Positions 5,553 through 5,570 of a stretch of 5,570 nt of DNA are shown piece after piece. Location: assembly GCA_946892075.1 (NCBI GenBank), contig CAMPNZ010000073.1, positions 1-5,570 of the forward strand, in the 5' to 3' direction. The notes below the pieces were generated by a model. It worked only from the letters and a program-made list of their open reading frames with translations, was not told the origin of the DNA and ran no database searches. Every line of letters begins with the position of its first letter. Position 1 is the stretch's first letter. The DNA comes from an uncultured Coriobacteriales bacterium (lineage in GTDB: Bacteria; Actinomycetota; Coriobacteriia; Coriobacteriales; Eggerthellaceae). A program made the position numbers and the translations under genes.

Positions 5553-5570
5553 ACCTCGCGCATGCACCAC
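5461..5570 (+). terminator. C-rich, G-poor stretch, candidate Rho utilisation (rut) zone
   Basis: By hand count these 110 bases hold 52 C and 20 G, a strong strand bias not seen in the coding sequence before it. Unstructured, C-rich, G-poor RNA just after a stop codon is the classic signature of Rho loading, and no intrinsic terminator is visible after the gene. A Rho-dependent end for the sppA-metG transcript is therefore reasonable, but it is inference. The bias could instead mark the start of a further gene: one forward frame (from TTG 5405) stays open to the window edge, rich in His and Arg, with no clear ribosome binding site. Confidence 0.35.

Noticed and set aside
5187..5570. Reverse-strand frame running in from the right edge
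   Set aside because: It overlaps the conserved anticodon-domain coding sequence of the synthetase, shows no known motif, and its first part is Cys/Gly/His low complexity from the C-rich trailer.
5529..5570. ATG at 5529 as the start of a next gene
   Set aside because: Only 14 codons visible and no ribosome binding site upstream.

Overview
The window fits a chromosomal housekeeping region of a high-to-moderate GC Gram-positive bacterium, most likely an actinobacterium of the Coriobacteriia (Eggerthellales-like). The reasons are a Rho factor with a SAP-like Rho_N domain plus a long Arg-rich extension, an SppA protease anchored by a single TM helix, a balanced-to-slightly-high GC composition, and a possible thrB-like gene end just before rho (the thrB-rho order is known from actinobacteria such as Mycobacterium tuberculosis). 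The taxonomic call is inference. No mobile element, CRISPR array, tRNA or rRNA was found.

Layout, all on the + strand. (1) 1-112: a possible gene tail that overlaps the rho start. (2) 100-1797: rho, with a complete ATPase core and an N-terminal tract of x-Glu-Arg tripeptides. (3) 1798-1982: a gap holding an imperfect inverted repeat, an unproven 47-codon frame and a strong ribosome binding site. (4) 1983-3068: sppA, a membrane-anchored S49 serine/lysine-dyad protease. (5) 3049-5403: a divergent class I methionyl-tRNA synthetase, starting 20 bases before the end of sppA and so probably translationally coupled to it. (6) 5404-5570: a C-rich, G-poor trailer with a 19-base direct repeat and a weak hairpin, possibly a Rho-dependent termination zone.

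The three genes serve transcription termination, envelope protein turnover and translation, and share no obvious pathway. The most unusual content is in the synthetase. Its KMSKS loop reads K-A-S-S-S, so the second lysine is lost. Several methionine-pocket positions differ from E. coli MetRS, the zinc knuckle ends in His instead of Cys, and an extra domain of about 65 residues, possibly ferredoxin-like, is inserted before the second half of the catalytic domain. The anticodon-binding Asn, Arg and Trp are kept. This could be the cell's only, divergent MetRS or a second paralogue with altered amino-acid or inhibitor specificity; the window cannot decide. The Rho x-Glu-Arg tract is the second notable element.
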